A stretch of 51,300 nt of DNA from Verrucomicrobiota bacterium. GTDB taxonomy: Bacteria; Verrucomicrobiota; Verrucomicrobiia; Opitutales; Opitutaceae. The DNA is taken from NCBI GenBank assembly GCA_016871755.1, contig VHCJ01000021.1:1-51300 (forward strand). Reading direction: 5' to 3'. Numbering within the stretch: the first letter of the stretch is position 1; the number at the start of each line of letters is the position of its first letter. Both the position numbers and the translations under genes were made by a program. Positions 17,920 to 24,703 of this stretch are shown piece by piece. The notes under the pieces were generated by a model. It did no database searches. It saw only the letters and a program-made list of their open reading frames with translations, and was not told the DNA's origin.

Positions 17920-19287
17920 GTGCCGCGGGCGGCCCGTCCGTCCGCAACCGCCCTTCCGTATCGGGAAACCGAATACGGCCGGCTCTACCAGCGGTTCTGG
18001 CTGCTGCTCGCGCGCGCCCACACGCGCTTCGTCTCCCGCGGGGCCGACGCCCCGTGGGGTGGGACGGCCGCCGTCGAGGCCTTCGCCGCCCGGCACGCCG
18101 GCTGGCTCGATTCGTACGCCGCCTTCATGGCGCTGAAGGACCACTTCGGCGGCCACCCGTGGGCGCGCTGGCCCGCCCAGTGGCGCGACTGGCGCCCGGG
18201 GATCGAGGCGCAGCTGCCGCCCACCGCCGCCGCCGAGGCCGCGCGCCAGCGGTTCTACCAGTTCCTGTTCTTCCGCCAGTGGGAGGCGCTCCGCGCCCAC
18301 GCGACGCGACGCGGCGTGCGACTCGTCGGCGATGTGCCGATCTTCGTCGCCCTCGACAGCGCCGACACGTGGCGCTGGCGCGAGGTGTTCCGCCTCGACT
18401 CCGCCGGCCGCACCACCGCCGTCGCCGGGGTGCCGCCCGACTACTTCTCCGACCGCGGCCAGCTCTGGGGCAACGCGCTCTACGACTGGGAGGCCCTCGA
18501 GCGCACCGGCTACGCATGGTGGATCGAGCGCCTGCGGATGGCCTTCTCGCTCTGCGACCTGATCCGCATCGACCATTTCCGCGGCTTCGATTCCTACTGG
18601 GAAATCCCCGCCGGCAGCCCGGACGCGCGCCGCGGGACCTGGCGCTCCGGCCCGGGTCTGCGCTTCTTCGAGGCGATCGCCCGCGCCCTGCCCGAGGCGC
18701 GGCTCATCGCCGAGGACCTCGGCTACATCACCGCCGGCGTCGCCCAGCTGCGCCGCGACGCCCGCTTGCCCGGGATGAAGATCCTGCAGTTCGGGTACGG
18801 GCACGACGACAACAACGTCAACCTGCCGCACTTCTTCCCGCCCGACAGCGTCGTCTACACCGGGACGCACGACAACGACACCACGCGTGGCTGGCTCGCC
18901 GGGCTGCCGCCCGAGGAATTCGCGCCGGTCGCCGAGTACTTCGGCCTCGAGACCCCCGACAGCGCGTGGCCCATCATCCGCGCCGCCTTCGCCTCGGTCT
19001 CCCGCCTCGCCGTCATCCCGATGCAGGACCTGCTCGACCTGCCGTCGTCCGCCCGGCTCAACCGCCCCGGCACCACCGAGGGCAACTGGCGCTGGCGTTT
19101 CACGATCGAGGATCTGGCGAAGCTCCGCGCGCAGCGGCTCGCCACGCTGCGCCACTGGCAGACGCTGTTCGACCGCACCGGCGATCCGCGGCAACGCGAC
19201 TTCAGCGCGCCGCCCGCCCACCCGCCCGCCGCCCACGCCTCGCCGGTGCGCCCGCTGCAGTCCGCCCCTGCCGCCTCCGCCGTCTAG
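17920..19287 (+). CDS. malQ: 4-alpha-glucanotransferase (GH77), N-terminally truncated
   Basis: A 455-residue GH77 reading frame. Conserved: DYFSxxGQLWGNALYDW, the nucleophile Asp in LIRIDHFRGF, acid/base Glu in LIAEDLGYIT, and the third Asp in YTGTHDNDTT; PMQDLLDL and NRPGTTEGNWRWR follow. The first homologous segment (ETEYGRLYQRF, about residue 16) matches roughly residue 93 of a typical 500-residue MalQ. The N-terminal block HPTSLPGPYG through SPYQxxSAFAGNP is missing and its place is occupied by the DUF1501 gene. The only close start is GTG 17920. Catalytic residues remain but part of the barrel and acceptor site is gone, so activity is doubtful; it may be a decaying fragment. The last 30 residues are Pro/Ala-rich. 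Confidence 0.82.
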   Translation: MPRAARPSATALPYRETEYGRLYQRFWLLLARAHTRFVSRGADAPWGGTAAVEAFAARHAGWLDSYAAFMALKDHFGGHPWARWPAQWRDWRPGIEAQLPPTAAAEAARQRFYQFLFFRQWEALRAHATRRGVRLVGDVPIFVALDSADTWRWREVFRLDSAGRTTAVAGVPPDYFSDRGQLWGNALYDWEALERTGYAWWIERLRMAFSLCDLIRIDHFRGFDSYWEIPAGSPDARRGTWRSGPGLRFFEAIARALPEARLIAEDLGYITAGVAQLRRDARLPGMKILQFGYGHDDNNVNLPHFFPPDSVVYTGTHDNDTTRGWLAGLPPEEFAPVAEYFGLETPDSAWPIIRAAFASVSRLAVIPMQDLLDLPSSARLNRPGTTEGNWRWRFTIEDLAKLRAQRLATLRHWQTLFDRTGDPRQRDFSAPPAHPPAAHASPVRPLQSAPAASAV

Positions 19288-19320
19288 GCGGCAGCGTCGA
19301 ACGCCCGGGCGCCAGTACGT

Positions 19321-19695
19321 TCAGGCCACCCGGAGCCCGCGGGCCGCGAACGTCGCGAAGTCCTTCGTGTTCGCCGTAGCCAGCGCGGCGTCATGGGAAA
19401 GCGCGCAGGCCGCGATCAGGCAATCGTACCGCATCGGGCGCCGCCGACCCAGCTCGTTGAACAACTGGGCCGCCAGCTCCGCCTCGACCTGTCCCACCGC
19501 CTCGATCCGGCCTTCGATCACGCCGTTCATCGCCACCACCACGTCCGGTGACACCGGGCCGGTCACAAATTCCATCCACGCAATCGCGCTGGTCGCGAGT
19601 GGTTCGCCGGAAGACAGCCAGGAGCGAACGCGTTGCGCCTGGAGCGAACCCGCCACCGTCGCGAGCATGAGGTAGTTCGCGTCGAGGTGGATCAC
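19321..19695 (-). CDS. PIN-domain toxin of a Phd/PIN module
   Basis: A 124-residue PIN-domain protein, a likely Mg2+-dependent ribonuclease. Acidic positions: Asp in MIHLDANYL (5), Glu in AWMEFVTGP (about 42), Asp in RYDCLIAACAL (about 91) and Asp in ANTKDFATF. It begins with GTG, and GTGA overlaps the antitoxin stop (19692-19695), giving tight coupling. Length is normal. Confidence 0.88.
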   Translation of the reverse strand: MIHLDANYLMLATVAGSLQAQRVRSWLSSGEPLATSAIAWMEFVTGPVSPDVVVAMNGVIEGRIEAVGQVEAELAAQLFNELGRRRPMRYDCLIAACALSHDAALATANTKDFATFAARGLRVA

Positions 19696-19958
19696 TTGCG
19701 CGTACTCCAGTCCGCTCGATCCTTCGCGAGTTTCTTCAGATAGGCCGCCACGGCCCTCGGGTGATCGGACCGCACGGCGGCGGACTTCTGCGCCGACGCG
19801 AGCGCATCCAAGGGCGAAGCGATCTCCCGGTTCGCCACCGGCACAAGCTCCGCCAGCGGCTTCCCCCGGTAGCTCAGCGCGAGCCGGACGCCGCGCTCCA
19901 AGTCGCGCACCACCCTCGTGGAGTGAGTGCGGAGTTCAACCATGGTGATCGTCTTCAC
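19692..19958 (-). CDS. Phd/YefM-family antitoxin
   Basis: An 88-residue protein with the Phd/YefM start pattern: TITMVELRTHSTRVVRDLER (3-22), a beta-hairpin ALSYRGKPLAELVPV, and a C-terminal helix that should bind the toxin. The GTG start at 19958 keeps the family N-terminus; an ATG five codons later is possible. A perfect inverted repeat sits 7 bases upstream of the start (19965-19991), fitting autorepression. Confidence 0.85.
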   Translation of the reverse strand: MKTITMVELRTHSTRVVRDLERGVRLALSYRGKPLAELVPVANREIASPLDALASAQKSAAVRSDHPRAVAAYLKKLAKDRADWSTRK

Positions 19959-19964
19959 CCAGCA

Positions 19965-19991
19965 ACATGAACATCAAGATAATGTTCATGT
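19965..19991 (-). promoter_or_regulatory. Perfect inverted-repeat operator of the Phd/PIN module
   Basis: ACATGAACAT (19965-19974) and ATGTTCATGT (19982-19991) are exact reverse complements with a 7-base spacer. On the minus strand a TTGACA -35 sequence (19990-19995) overlaps the outer arm. This is the expected place for the antitoxin or the toxin-antitoxin complex to bind. The local AT content is far above the surroundings. Confidence 0.65.
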
Positions 19992-20032
19992 CAAATGGAG
20001 CCCAGCGTCCCCCGCCAGCGCGTCGCGCCCAT

Positions 20033-20899
20033 TCAGCGCCGGGGCGGTCCGCCGCGGCCGTCCGACTCGATCCGGCGCTGCAGGGCGGCGATGCCTTCAC
20101 CCAGCGCCTTCACCTGCCGCCGGAGGTCCGCGAGGTCGTCCGCCACCGCCGGACGGCCGCCGCGCGCCGCGCGCGCCGCATCCTCGGTATCCTCCCGCGC
20201 TTCACTCATGCCGTTCACGATCACGCCGATCAGCAGGTTCAGCATGATCATCGTGCCGAGCAGGATGAAGCTCACGAAGTATGCCACCGGGATCCACGCC
20301 GATCCCAAGCCCTTGATCTGCGCATCCATCACGTCCACCCAACCCTCCAGCGTCACCACTTCAAACAGCGTGAGGACGGCACGCCCGAGACCGCCGAACT
20401 TCTCCGGGTCCGCCGCGCTGAAGAAGGTCACGCCAATCACCGCATAGACGTAGAAGTGCAGGCCCAGCAGCATGACGACGTACCCCATCGAGGGCACGCT
20501 CTTGAGCAGGGCACCGACGAGGATCTGGAGCCGGGGCAGGGCCGTCACGAGTCGCAGGACGCGCAGCACCCGGGCCAGCCGGAGCACCGCCGCAAACCCC
20601 GTCGGGAAGGGGAGTAGGCAGACCGCCACGACCATGAAATCGAAGACGTTCCATGGGTCCCGAAAATAGGTCCACGGGCGCCGGCCGCAGGCCGCGATCC
20701 GCAACGCCAGCTCGATCACGAAGAAGCCGAGGACCACGCGGTCCAGGAGGTGCAGCACGCCGCCAATCCGCGCCACCAGGCCGGCGTGGGTCTCCAAGCC
20801 CACGAGCAGGCCAGCGAAAAGAATCACGCTGACAACCAGACGATGAAAGAAGGAAGACTCGGTGATCCGCGCCGCCGCGACTGGAAGTGAGAAGGCCAT
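20033..20899 (-). CDS. Single-domain voltage-gated cation channel, filter TLEGWVD
   Basis: A 288-residue inner-membrane protein with the bacterial NaV/CaV layout: S1 about 17-37, S2 52-70, S3 82-98, S4 102-120 with Arg at 107, 110, 113 and 116 spaced by three, S5 137-160, pore helix 172-184, selectivity filter TLEGWVD (183-189), S6 203-229 (TMIMLNLLIGVIVNGM) and a C-terminal coiled coil (about 254-281). Four copies should form a channel opened by depolarisation. Known sodium channels such as NaChBac have TLESW; Gly at the fourth position with Asp at the seventh matches the filter I recall for the Meiothermus calcium channel CavMr, suggesting Ca2+ selectivity (inference). The ATG at 20899 starts just before S1; the frame is open further upstream to 21205. 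No obvious partner gene. Confidence 0.92.
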   Translation of the reverse strand: MAFSLPVAAARITESSFFHRLVVSVILFAGLLVGLETHAGLVARIGGVLHLLDRVVLGFFVIELALRIAACGRRPWTYFRDPWNVFDFMVVAVCLLPFPTGFAAVLRLARVLRVLRLVTALPRLQILVGALLKSVPSMGYVVMLLGLHFYVYAVIGVTFFSAADPEKFGGLGRAVLTLFEVVTLEGWVDVMDAQIKGLGSAWIPVAYFVSFILLGTMIMLNLLIGVIVNGMSEAREDTEDAARAARGGRPAVADDLADLRRQVKALGEGIAALQRRIESDGRGGPPRR

Positions 20900-21240
20900 G
20901 GAGCCCGAAGCAATCGGACCATCGCCGCCGGTCAAGCGCGCCCGCTCTCCTTTAGCGGTCACAATCGCGCCGGGAGGCCGCCCCGGCACAACGCAGTCGG
21001 ATCGTTCCGGACCCGGACCTTCACCTGCTTCACGCCGTGCGCCGCGGGCGCGGCGGGGCCATCTCCCCAACCCTCCGACCGACTCACGTCGGCGTCCGCC
21101 AGGACATCCACGTTCCCGGGCACCCGTCTCCTTCCCCGCGTTCGTCACGCCCCCGGGAACCCGTCCGCCTGCGCACGGTCTGTGACTCCGCGCTTTCCAA
21201 GCCATTCCTTCCGTGCATAGTGATTGCTTCGCCGCGACTC
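20900..21240. other. Divergent intergenic region, channel / SYLF genes
   Basis: 341 bases separating the channel gene (minus) from the SYLF gene (plus). It must carry both promoters, but I find no clear -35/-10 pair; CATAGTG about 23 bases before the SYLF ATG is the best -10-like sequence. GC-rich with several short CG dyads. No supported ORF. Confidence 0.3.
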
Positions 21241-21936
21241 ATGAAAACTTCGTTCCTTCTCGCCGCCCTGATCGGACTCGCCTCCCTCGCCGCGCCCTCC
21301 GTAGGCCTCGCCCAGCGGCCGCTTGAGCGCAAGGACTGCATCATTCGTATCGAGACCTGCGAGGCGATCCTCCGCGAATTCCAAGCCGACCCGTCGACCG
21401 CAATCCCCGCCGATGTCCTGAAGGGCGCCCGCGCCCTCGTCATCACCAACCAGTTCAAGGGTGGTTTGATCCTCGGCATCAAGGATGGCTACGGTGTGCT
21501 TCTCGCCAAGAAGGCGGATGGCCAGTGGGGGCTCCCCATCTTGATCCGCGCCGGCGAGACCAGCCTCGGCCTCCAGGTCGGCGGCCACGCCCTCGAGACC
21601 ATCTACGTGTTCAACGACGCCCAGACACCCCGCCGGATGTTCTCCCAACGCCTGAACATCGGCGCCGACGCCGCCGCCGTCGCCGGTCCCCGCGCGGCGG
21701 AGTCCGGCCGCTCCAATGAGGACATCCTCCAAGCCGCCGTCCTCGTCTACTCCAAGGCCCGCGGCCTACTCGCCGGAGCCACCGTCAAGACCGGCTTCCT
21801 CGCCGCCGACAACGACGCCAACCGGCTGCTCTACAGCACGACCTTCACCATGCCGGAGATCCTCGACAGCGATTGGATCAATCCGCCCGAGGAAGTGCAG
21901 CCGCTGCTGTCCTACATCCGGTCAATCGCGCCCTAG
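21241..21936 (+). CDS. Exported SYLF (Ysc84) domain lipid-binding protein
   Basis: A 231-residue protein with a signal peptide (MKTSFLLAALIGLASLAAPS, cut near residue 24) and a SYLF domain: IPADVLKGARALVITNQFKGG (about 60-80), GYGVLLAKKADGQWGLPILIRAGETSLGLQVGG (a conserved Gly-rich core at about 87-119), and the late ARGLLAGATVKTG and NRLLYST. SYLF proteins bind phosphoinositides in eukaryotes; in bacteria the role is unknown and probably periplasmic or envelope. The stop TAG lies within CTAG shared with the convergent gene. Confidence 0.87.
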   Translation: MKTSFLLAALIGLASLAAPSVGLAQRPLERKDCIIRIETCEAILREFQADPSTAIPADVLKGARALVITNQFKGGLILGIKDGYGVLLAKKADGQWGLPILIRAGETSLGLQVGGHALETIYVFNDAQTPRRMFSQRLNIGADAAAVAGPRAAESGRSNEDILQAAVLVYSKARGLLAGATVKTGFLAADNDANRLLYSTTFTMPEILDSDWINPPEEVQPLLSYIRSIAP

Positions 21937-22448
21937 GCGCGCCGGACTTCGCGCAGATAGGCTTCCAACTCGGCCCACACCGCGTCCGTGACGGCCTGCT
22001 GCACGGCGTGACGACCCTGTCCGGGGAAAACCACCTTCCCCGACCAGGTCCGCTGCGCCCGCGCTTCCGCCCGATCCCAGCGCGCCATCGCCCACCACGC
22101 GAAGGGCTCCGCCACTCCGGCCTCGGCCGAGGGCTCGGCCCACCCGGTCGTCGCCACGCCCAGGTCCGAGCCAAACAGCCGACACACGCCCTGCGCCATC
22201 TGCTCCGCCACGCGCGCCGAGACGCAGCCACACGCCTCCGCCTCCGCACGATCCACCGCCAGCAAGCGCACCTTTGACTCGATCGTATAGGCCGTCACGC
22301 CTCCCAGAAAATAAGCCGACGACCCCGACTCCGCCGTCACCCGCGCCTGCACCCGCCCCCCCGTCAGGCTCTCCGCCACCGCCAGGGTCAGCACCGGTGG
22401 TCCAAGAAGCAGGGACCGCAGGGACGAGGGCGATACACCGGACAACAT
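21933..22448 (-). CDS. CinA C-terminal-type amidohydrolase (PncC-like)
   Basis: A 171-residue single-domain protein matching the CinA C-terminal domain, which deamidates nicotinamide mononucleotide in pyridine nucleotide recycling. Blocks: LAVAESLTGG (22-31; usually ESCTGG, so Cys is Leu), GSSAYFLGGVTAYTIESKVRLL, GCVSARVAEQMAQGV, and ATTGWAEPSAEAGVAEPFAWWA where most members have TGIAGP. The Trp-Ala-Glu-Pro form suggests a divergent subgroup and activity should not be assumed. It stands alone without the CinA N-terminal domain. Its stop shares CTAG (21933-21936) with the SYLF stop. Confidence 0.82.
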   Translation of the reverse strand: MLSGVSPSSLRSLLLGPPVLTLAVAESLTGGRVQARVTAESGSSAYFLGGVTAYTIESKVRLLAVDRAEAEACGCVSARVAEQMAQGVCRLFGSDLGVATTGWAEPSAEAGVAEPFAWWAMARWDRAEARAQRTWSGKVVFPGQGRHAVQQAVTDAVWAELEAYLREVRRA

Positions 22449-22804
22449 GGCGGGACGCTATCACGGCGCGCGCGATCGTTGCACCACCAAAGCGTCCTCC
22501 ACCCGCTCCAGCCATTCAGGGGTGATCGGCTCGGGGGAAGACATGATGCAAGGGAAACGTGGCGCTCCACACTGCAATGAGGCGCACCAGCCCCCCGCAC
22601 GGTTACAGGAAATCTGAACGCACCGGCCGGCCGCGCGCCCGATCCGGCGGCACGGGCACGCCCGCTCGCGCCACTCCAGGTCTGGGGACAGGTCACCGCT
22701 CCGGCACGTCGTCCCGCGCCCGCCGGACGCCCGCGCGCCTCCGGTGTTGAGGAGCAGGGCGCCCGCTTTTCCTCTCGCTCGAGCGGGTTCGCCGCGGATG
22801 TGGC
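22449..22804. other. Intergenic region upstream of the VapBC module
   Basis: It holds the first copy of a 54-bp repeat (22615-22668) and a hairpin-capable CCCGCT...AGCGGG (about 22760-22786). A 27-codon minus-strand frame (22461-22544, MSSPEPITPEWLERVEDALV...) ends 12 bases before the CinA-like start. It could be a small upstream peptide, but nothing proves it is translated. Confidence 0.35.
22615..22668. repeat. 54-bp direct repeat, copy A
   Basis: Matches copy B at 23557-23610 in 52 of 54 positions. It includes the dyad CGGGC-AC-GCCCG and a near-palindrome around GATC. It lies on the promoter side of the VapBC module. Confidence 0.85.
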
Positions 22805-22832
22805 TTGAAACACTCTGCTGCATACGTATGCT
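22805..22832 (+). promoter_or_regulatory. VapBC promoter with palindromic operator
   Basis: TTGAAA (22805-22810), a 16-base spacer and TATGCT (22827-22832) form a good promoter. The perfect 12-bp palindrome GCATACGTATGC (22820-22831) covers the -10 box and is a natural repressor site. The expected start of transcription is at or next to the ATG at 22841, so the mRNA would be leaderless. Confidence 0.6.
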
Positions 22833-22840
22833 GCACGACC

Positions 22841-23095
22841 ATGCGAACCACCCTCATCCTCAACGACGAACTGCTCGACGAGGCGCGGCGCCAGGCCGCC
22901 GAGGGCCGCGTGAGCCTCAGCGCCGTGATCAACGAGGCGTTGCGGAGGGGCTTGCGCTCGGTCCCCGCGGAGCCCGGGGCACTCGCATTCAGCATGCCCA
23001 CATTCCGGCCGGCCTCCGGGCCGCGGCGAGATACCTCCCCCGGGGCCCTGCACGACTTGTTGGCGGCGGAGGACTCGGGGCCCTACGCGCCATGA
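22841..23095 (+). CDS. Ribbon-helix-helix antitoxin (VapB-like)
   Basis: An 84-residue protein. MRTTLILNDELLDEARRQA (1-19) forms the DNA-contacting strand and first helix, and SLSAVINEALRRGLR (about 27-41) the second helix of a ribbon-helix-helix fold. The C-terminal half (FSMPTFRPASGPR...) is the flexible toxin-binding part typical of this VapB type. Its TGA overlaps the toxin ATG (ATGA, 23092-23095). The upstream ATG at 22805 lies inside the promoter and is not used here. Confidence 0.86.
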   Translation: MRTTLILNDELLDEARRQAAEGRVSLSAVINEALRRGLRSVPAEPGALAFSMPTFRPASGPRRDTSPGALHDLLAAEDSGPYAP

Positions 23096-23559
23096 CACTC
23101 CCCGATGTCTGCATCCTGATCTACGCGCACCGCGAGGATCAGGAGCACCACCGCTACTTCCGGAAACGTTTGGAAACGCTCGCGCGATCCGGCGAGCCGT
23201 TCGGCCTGACGCCTCTGGTCGCCGGCGCCTTCGTCCGCATCGTCACCGCCCCTCGCTTCCCGGGCGGTCCCACCCCGCTGCCACAGGCCCTCGCGGTCAT
23301 CGAAGCCCTCGCCTCCCACCCAAACGCGCATTGGGTCAATCCGGGCCGACGACACTGGGAGTTGGTGACGCAGCTGTGCCGGGGCACGAAAGCCGTCGGG
23401 AAGCTTGTCGCCGACGCGCAGCACGCCGCACTCGCGATCGAGCATGCGGCGACGTGGATCTCGCGGGACGCAGACTTCGCCCGCTTCGTCGACCACGGGT
23501 TGAGGTGGGAGCCTTGGGTCCCGCAAACGGGGACGGGCGGCGCGGGGTCCGCCCGTTGA
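23092..23559 (+). CDS. PIN-domain toxin (VapC-like)
   Basis: A 155-residue PIN protein: Asp in TLPDVCILIYAHRED (about 5), FVRIVTAPRFPGG in the variable region, Asp in LVADAQHAALAIEH (about 107) and the final Asp pair in WISRDADFARF (about 125-127). This resembles the VapC branch whose members carry an (F/L)xRxxTxPR motif. The TGA stop is the first triplet of repeat copy B, so the repeat defines the gene end. Forms a standard operon with the upstream antitoxin. Confidence 0.86.
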   Translation: MTLPDVCILIYAHREDQEHHRYFRKRLETLARSGEPFGLTPLVAGAFVRIVTAPRFPGGPTPLPQALAVIEALASHPNAHWVNPGRRHWELVTQLCRGTKAVGKLVADAQHAALAIEHAATWISRDADFARFVDHGLRWEPWVPQTGTGGAGSAR

Positions 23560-23610
23560 ACGCACCGGCTGGCCGCGCGCCGGATCCGGCGGCACGGGCA
23601 CGCCCGCTCG
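23557..23610. repeat. 54-bp direct repeat, copy B
   Basis: Second copy of the repeat at 22615-22668 (two mismatches). It begins with the toxin stop codon and contains the perfect palindrome GCCGGATCCGGC and the dyad CGGGC-AC-GCCCG. Together the copies bracket the whole VapBC module and may act as a terminator on this side. Confidence 0.85.
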
Positions 23611-23635
23611 TGATCTCCCGTCGTTGGGCTCCTGC

Positions 23636-24397
23636 CTAGACCGCGAGCTCCAATCCCACCGGGCAGTGGTCGCTGCCCATGACCTCGGGGCTGATCCAGG
23701 CCCGCTTCAGCGCCGGACGGAGTTTCTCCGAGGCGACGAAATAGTCGACGCGCCACCCAATGTTCCGCGCCCGGCAGTCGAGGCGCTGGCTCCACCAGCT
23801 GTAATGTCCGCCTTCCGGAGTGAACGCCCGAAAGGTATCCACGAAACCACGGTCCAGCAACGCCCGGAAATTGGTGCGCTCCTCGTCCGTGAAGCCCGCG
23901 TTGCGGCGGTTGCTCGCCGGATTCGCGAGGTCGATCTCTTCGTGCGCCACGTTCAGGTCACCGCAGAACACCACCGGCTTGCGCCGCTCCAGCTTCACCA
24001 AATGCGTCAGGAACGCCGGATCCCAGCCCTGCGTGCGGTACTCCAGGCGGGTCAGGCCGCGCTGCGAATTCGGCTGGTAGACCGTCATGAGCTGGAAGTC
24101 GTCGAACTCCACCGTGATCACCCGCCCCTCGGCATCATGCTCCGGCACGCCGATGCCAAGCGTCACCCGGCGGGGCTTGATCCGCGAGAAGATCGCCGTC
24201 CCGCTGTAGCCTTTCTTCACCGCGCTGTTCCACACCGGCTCGTACCCGGCGGGCCACTCGACGTGCTGGACGTCGCCGGGATGCAACTTGGTCTCCTGGA
24301 AGCAGATGACGTCCGCCCCGCTGCCCGCCATGTACTCCAGCAGCCCCTTGCGGAGCCCGGCCCGCAGGCCATTCACGTTCCAAGAGATGAGTTTCAT
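23636..24397 (-). CDS. xth: Exodeoxyribonuclease III
   Basis: A 253-residue DNA-repair enzyme of the exonuclease-endonuclease-phosphatase family, with AP endonuclease and 3'-5' exonuclease activity on double-stranded DNA. Motifs: MKLISWNVNGLRAGLRKG (1-18), metal-binding Glu in DVICFQETKL (about 35), GDLNVAHEEIDL (about 146-157) and the C-terminal GSDHCPVGLEL with catalytic Asp-His. Length is normal. The ATG at 24397 opens the first strand; the frame stays open upstream without support. Confidence 0.94.
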   Translation of the reverse strand: MKLISWNVNGLRAGLRKGLLEYMAGSGADVICFQETKLHPGDVQHVEWPAGYEPVWNSAVKKGYSGTAIFSRIKPRRVTLGIGVPEHDAEGRVITVEFDDFQLMTVYQPNSQRGLTRLEYRTQGWDPAFLTHLVKLERRKPVVFCGDLNVAHEEIDLANPASNRRNAGFTDEERTNFRALLDRGFVDTFRAFTPEGGHYSWWSQRLDCRARNIGWRVDYFVASEKLRPALKRAWISPEVMGSDHCPVGLELAV

Positions 24398-24703
24398 CGG
24401 CCGCCACCTTCGCCCGGCCCGCCACGCCCGGCAAGCCCGGGCACCGGCATCGCGCCCTCCGCGCCCGGGCTCGCTCCCGGATGCCGCTCGTCTCCCGTGT
24501 CGTACCGACCTGCCACCCGGCGCAACCGCGTCGCACGTGATCAATGGATCCCTTGAATCCTGCACCCAGCCTCGGTCAGTGGGAGCGGGGGCCGCGCGCG
24601 GCCGCCCGCCGACGCGAGGGGCCAGGGTCCCCGGGGCCCTTCTTTTTGGGGATTTACGGCCCGGCCGGGGTTCGTTTCACTCTCCTTTCCCCGAGCACCG
24701 GAC
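24398..24703. other. Divergent intergenic region, xth / PAS phosphatase
   Basis: 306 bases separating exonuclease III (minus) from the four-PAS phosphatase (plus). GC-rich, with CCCGGGC-type dyads around 24430-24480 and a G-rich run near 24600-24650. I see no clear promoter and no supported ORF, although both genes need one here. Confidence 0.3.

Noticed and set aside
22461-22544. 27-codon minus-strand ORF just upstream of the CinA-like gene
   Set aside because: No ribosome-binding signal or recognised motif; mentioned in the intergenic entry only.
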